Position numbers and translations under genes: made by a program. From contig NZ_ATZJ01000002.1 of NCBI RefSeq assembly GCF_000428145.1, positions 62,001-126,000 of the forward strand: 64,000 nucleotides of DNA, in the 5' to 3' direction. Below, in pieces: positions 62,575 through 64,000 of the stretch. Source of the stretch: Chitinilyticum litopenaei DSM 21440. GTDB lineage: Bacteria > Pseudomonadota > Gammaproteobacteria > Burkholderiales > Chitinibacteraceae. The notes under the pieces are model-generated. The model was given only the letters and a program-made list of their open reading frames with translations. It was not told the DNA's origin and made no database searches. The first letter of the stretch is position 1. The number at the start of each line of letters is the position of its first letter.

Positions 62575-63786
62575 ATGAACAAGAAACCGATCTACCTCGA
62601 TTATTCCGCCACCACTCCGGTTGACCCGCGCGTGGGCGCCAAGATGATCCCCTACCTCACCGAGCTGTTCGGCAACCCGGCCAGCCGCTCCCACCCCTAC
62701 GGCTGGGAAGCCGAAGCGGCGGTGGAAGAAGCGCGCGAGCAGGTCGCTGCGCTGGTGAATTGCGATCCGAAGGAAATCGTCTGGACCTCGGGCGCCACTG
62801 AGTCGAACAATCTGGCGCTCAAGGGTGCCGCGCACTTCTACAGCAACAAGGGCAAGCACCTGATCACGGTGAAGACCGAGCACAAAGCCATTCTCGACAC
62901 CATGCGCGAGCTGGAGCGTGAAGGCTTCGAAGTCACTTACCTTGATGTGCAGGACAACGGTCTGATCGACCGGGCCGTACTGGAAGCCGCCATCCGCCCG
63001 GACACCATCCTGATCTCCGTGATGTTCGTGAACAACGAAATCGGCGTGATCCAGGACATCGAAGGTATCGGGGAGCTGTGCCGCAGCAAGGGCATTCTGT
63101 TCCACGTCGACGCCGCACAAGCCACCGGCAAGGTGAAAATCGACCTGAATGCGCTGAAGGTCGATCTGATGAGCTTCTCCGCGCACAAGACCTACGGTCC
63201 CAAGGGCATCGGTGCGCTGTACGTGCGCCGCAAGCCGCGCGTGCGCCTCGAAGCACAGATGCACGGCGGCGGCCACGAGCGTGGTTTCCGCTCCGGCACG
63301 CTGGCCACGCACCAGATCGTCGGCATGGGCGAAGCCTTCCGCATCGCCCGCGAAGAAATGGACGCTGAGAACCAGCGCATCGGCGCGCTGCGTGATCGCC
63401 TGTGGAACGGCCTGAAGGAAATCGAGGAAGTGCACCTCAATGGCGACATGACGCGCCGCGTGCCGCACAACCTGAACGTGAGCTTCAACTACGTCGAAGG
63501 CGAGTCGCTGATCATGGCGCTGAAGGACCTGGCGGTTTCCAGCGGCTCGGCCTGTACCTCGGCCTCGCTGGAGCCCTCCTATGTGCTGCGCGCGCTGGGC
63601 CGCTCGGACGAGCTGGCGCATTCGTCGATCCGCTTCACCATCGGCCGCTTCACGACTGAAGAAGACATCGACCACACCATCGAGCTGTGCAAGACCAAGA
63701 TCGGCAAGCTCCGTGAGCTCTCGCCGCTGTGGGAGATGTACAAGGATGGCATCGACATCTCCACCATCGAGTGGGCCGCCCACTAA
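62575..63786 (+). CDS. iscS: Cysteine desulfurase IscS
   Basis: A 403-residue PLP enzyme that supplies sulfur for Fe-S clusters and tRNA thiolation. The N-terminal YLDYSATTPVDPRV, GATESNN, HVDAAQATGK, PLP lysine K205 in SFSAHKTYGPKG and the mobile-loop nucleophile C327 in SGSACTSASLEPS are visible. The C-terminal EMYKDGIDISTIEWAAH is the IscU-docking tail. It lies nine bases after iscR. Confidence 0.97.
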   Translation: MNKKPIYLDYSATTPVDPRVGAKMIPYLTELFGNPASRSHPYGWEAEAAVEEAREQVAALVNCDPKEIVWTSGATESNNLALKGAAHFYSNKGKHLITVKTEHKAILDTMRELEREGFEVTYLDVQDNGLIDRAVLEAAIRPDTILISVMFVNNEIGVIQDIEGIGELCRSKGILFHVDAAQATGKVKIDLNALKVDLMSFSAHKTYGPKGIGALYVRRKPRVRLEAQMHGGGHERGFRSGTLATHQIVGMGEAFRIAREEMDAENQRIGALRDRLWNGLKEIEEVHLNGDMTRRVPHNLNVSFNYVEGESLIMALKDLAVSSGSACTSASLEPSYVLRALGRSDELAHSSIRFTIGRFTTEEDIDHTIELCKTKIGKLRELSPLWEMYKDGIDISTIEWAAH

Positions 63787-63937
63787 TTTGCTCCGGCTCG
63801 CAGCGCCCTGCGGCGTTGCGTTACCGCTTGTTTACAGCAGTAAACCGCGCGACACCGCGCCTTGCAGGACACCGCGACCCGGGCAAATTGCCCGGATGTG
63901 CGCGACCAATACAGATTAGAACTCGGAGGTACACAAA

Positions 63938-64000
63938 ATGGCATACAGCGAACAGGTCCTCGACCACTACGAAAACCCGCGCAATGTGGGCTCCTTTGAA
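63938..64000 (+). CDS. iscU: Fe-S scaffold IscU, 5' end (cut by window edge)
   Basis: The first 21 codons (MAYSEQVLDHYENPRNVGSF) match the IscU N-terminus. ATG 63938 is preceded by CGGAGGT. The 150-bp spacer from iscS holds no obvious hairpin that I can support. Confidence 0.92.
   Translation, partial: MAYSEQVLDHYENPRNVGSFE

Overview
This 64-kb window is a high-GC chromosomal segment of a chitin-degrading betaproteobacterium. The gene content fits order Neisseriales, in the Chitinibacteraceae neighbourhood: mutL, miaA, argJ, cysE-iscR-iscS-iscU and gltX of betaproteobacterial type, plus several secreted chitinases with CBM5/12 modules joined by Thr-Pro linkers. The genus cannot be fixed from the sequence alone. 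The window opens inside queG and closes 21 codons into iscU.

Layout. 0-12 kb: queG (partial), tsaE-amiC, a single-domain response regulator, mutL, a periplasmic binding protein coupled to a hybrid histidine kinase, a B12-type radical SAM protein with a small partner, and miaA. 12-16 kb: RDD and MarC membrane proteins, an alpha/beta hydrolase and a NhaC-like antiporter. 16.7-30.1 kb: the chitin island, with one GH19 chitinase (- strand) and two GH18 chitinases (+ strand). It encloses a four-gene - strand operon of GtrB, GtrA and two DUF2298 membrane proteins. 30.4-39.5 kb: one long operon for a type II secretion/MSHA-like machine (major pseudopilin, GspF, GspE, PilM/N/O/P-like proteins, secretin, three more pseudopilins). 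It lies directly downstream of the chitinases and is a reasonable candidate to export them.

39.7-43.2 kb: NadM-Nudix, NadA and a class V aminotransferase. 43.3-45.9 kb: a small accessory patch with two unrecognised genes and an LprI-like gene, next to a diverged inverted duplicate of the gltX 3' end. 45.9-50.5 kb: gltX, mltF, tRNA-Ser(CGA), a 270-bp structured MITE and a DUF815 ATPase. 50.6-53 kb: a 47-codon gene behind a long leader, and a secreted PL14-like lyase carrying the same CBM5/12 and linker architecture as the chitinases. 53.4-60.6 kb: a diguanylate cyclase, two small exported proteins, a Crp/Fnr regulator, an M28 peptidase, argJ, a SRPBCC protein and DedA. 61-64 kb: cysE and the isc operon, with a recognisable IscR box at the promoter.

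The least explained signal is a dispersed motif of about 20 bp, close to GGCTGCAGGCATATACCCAT, with about 18 copies. Most sit just after genes, some as perfect inverted pairs. Two copies lie inside coding sequence in the same frame (amiC and mutL), both encoding N-G-x-x-A-I-P at permissive positions. It behaves like a DNA-uptake-type or REP-type repeat. Three other dispersed repeat families are also present.
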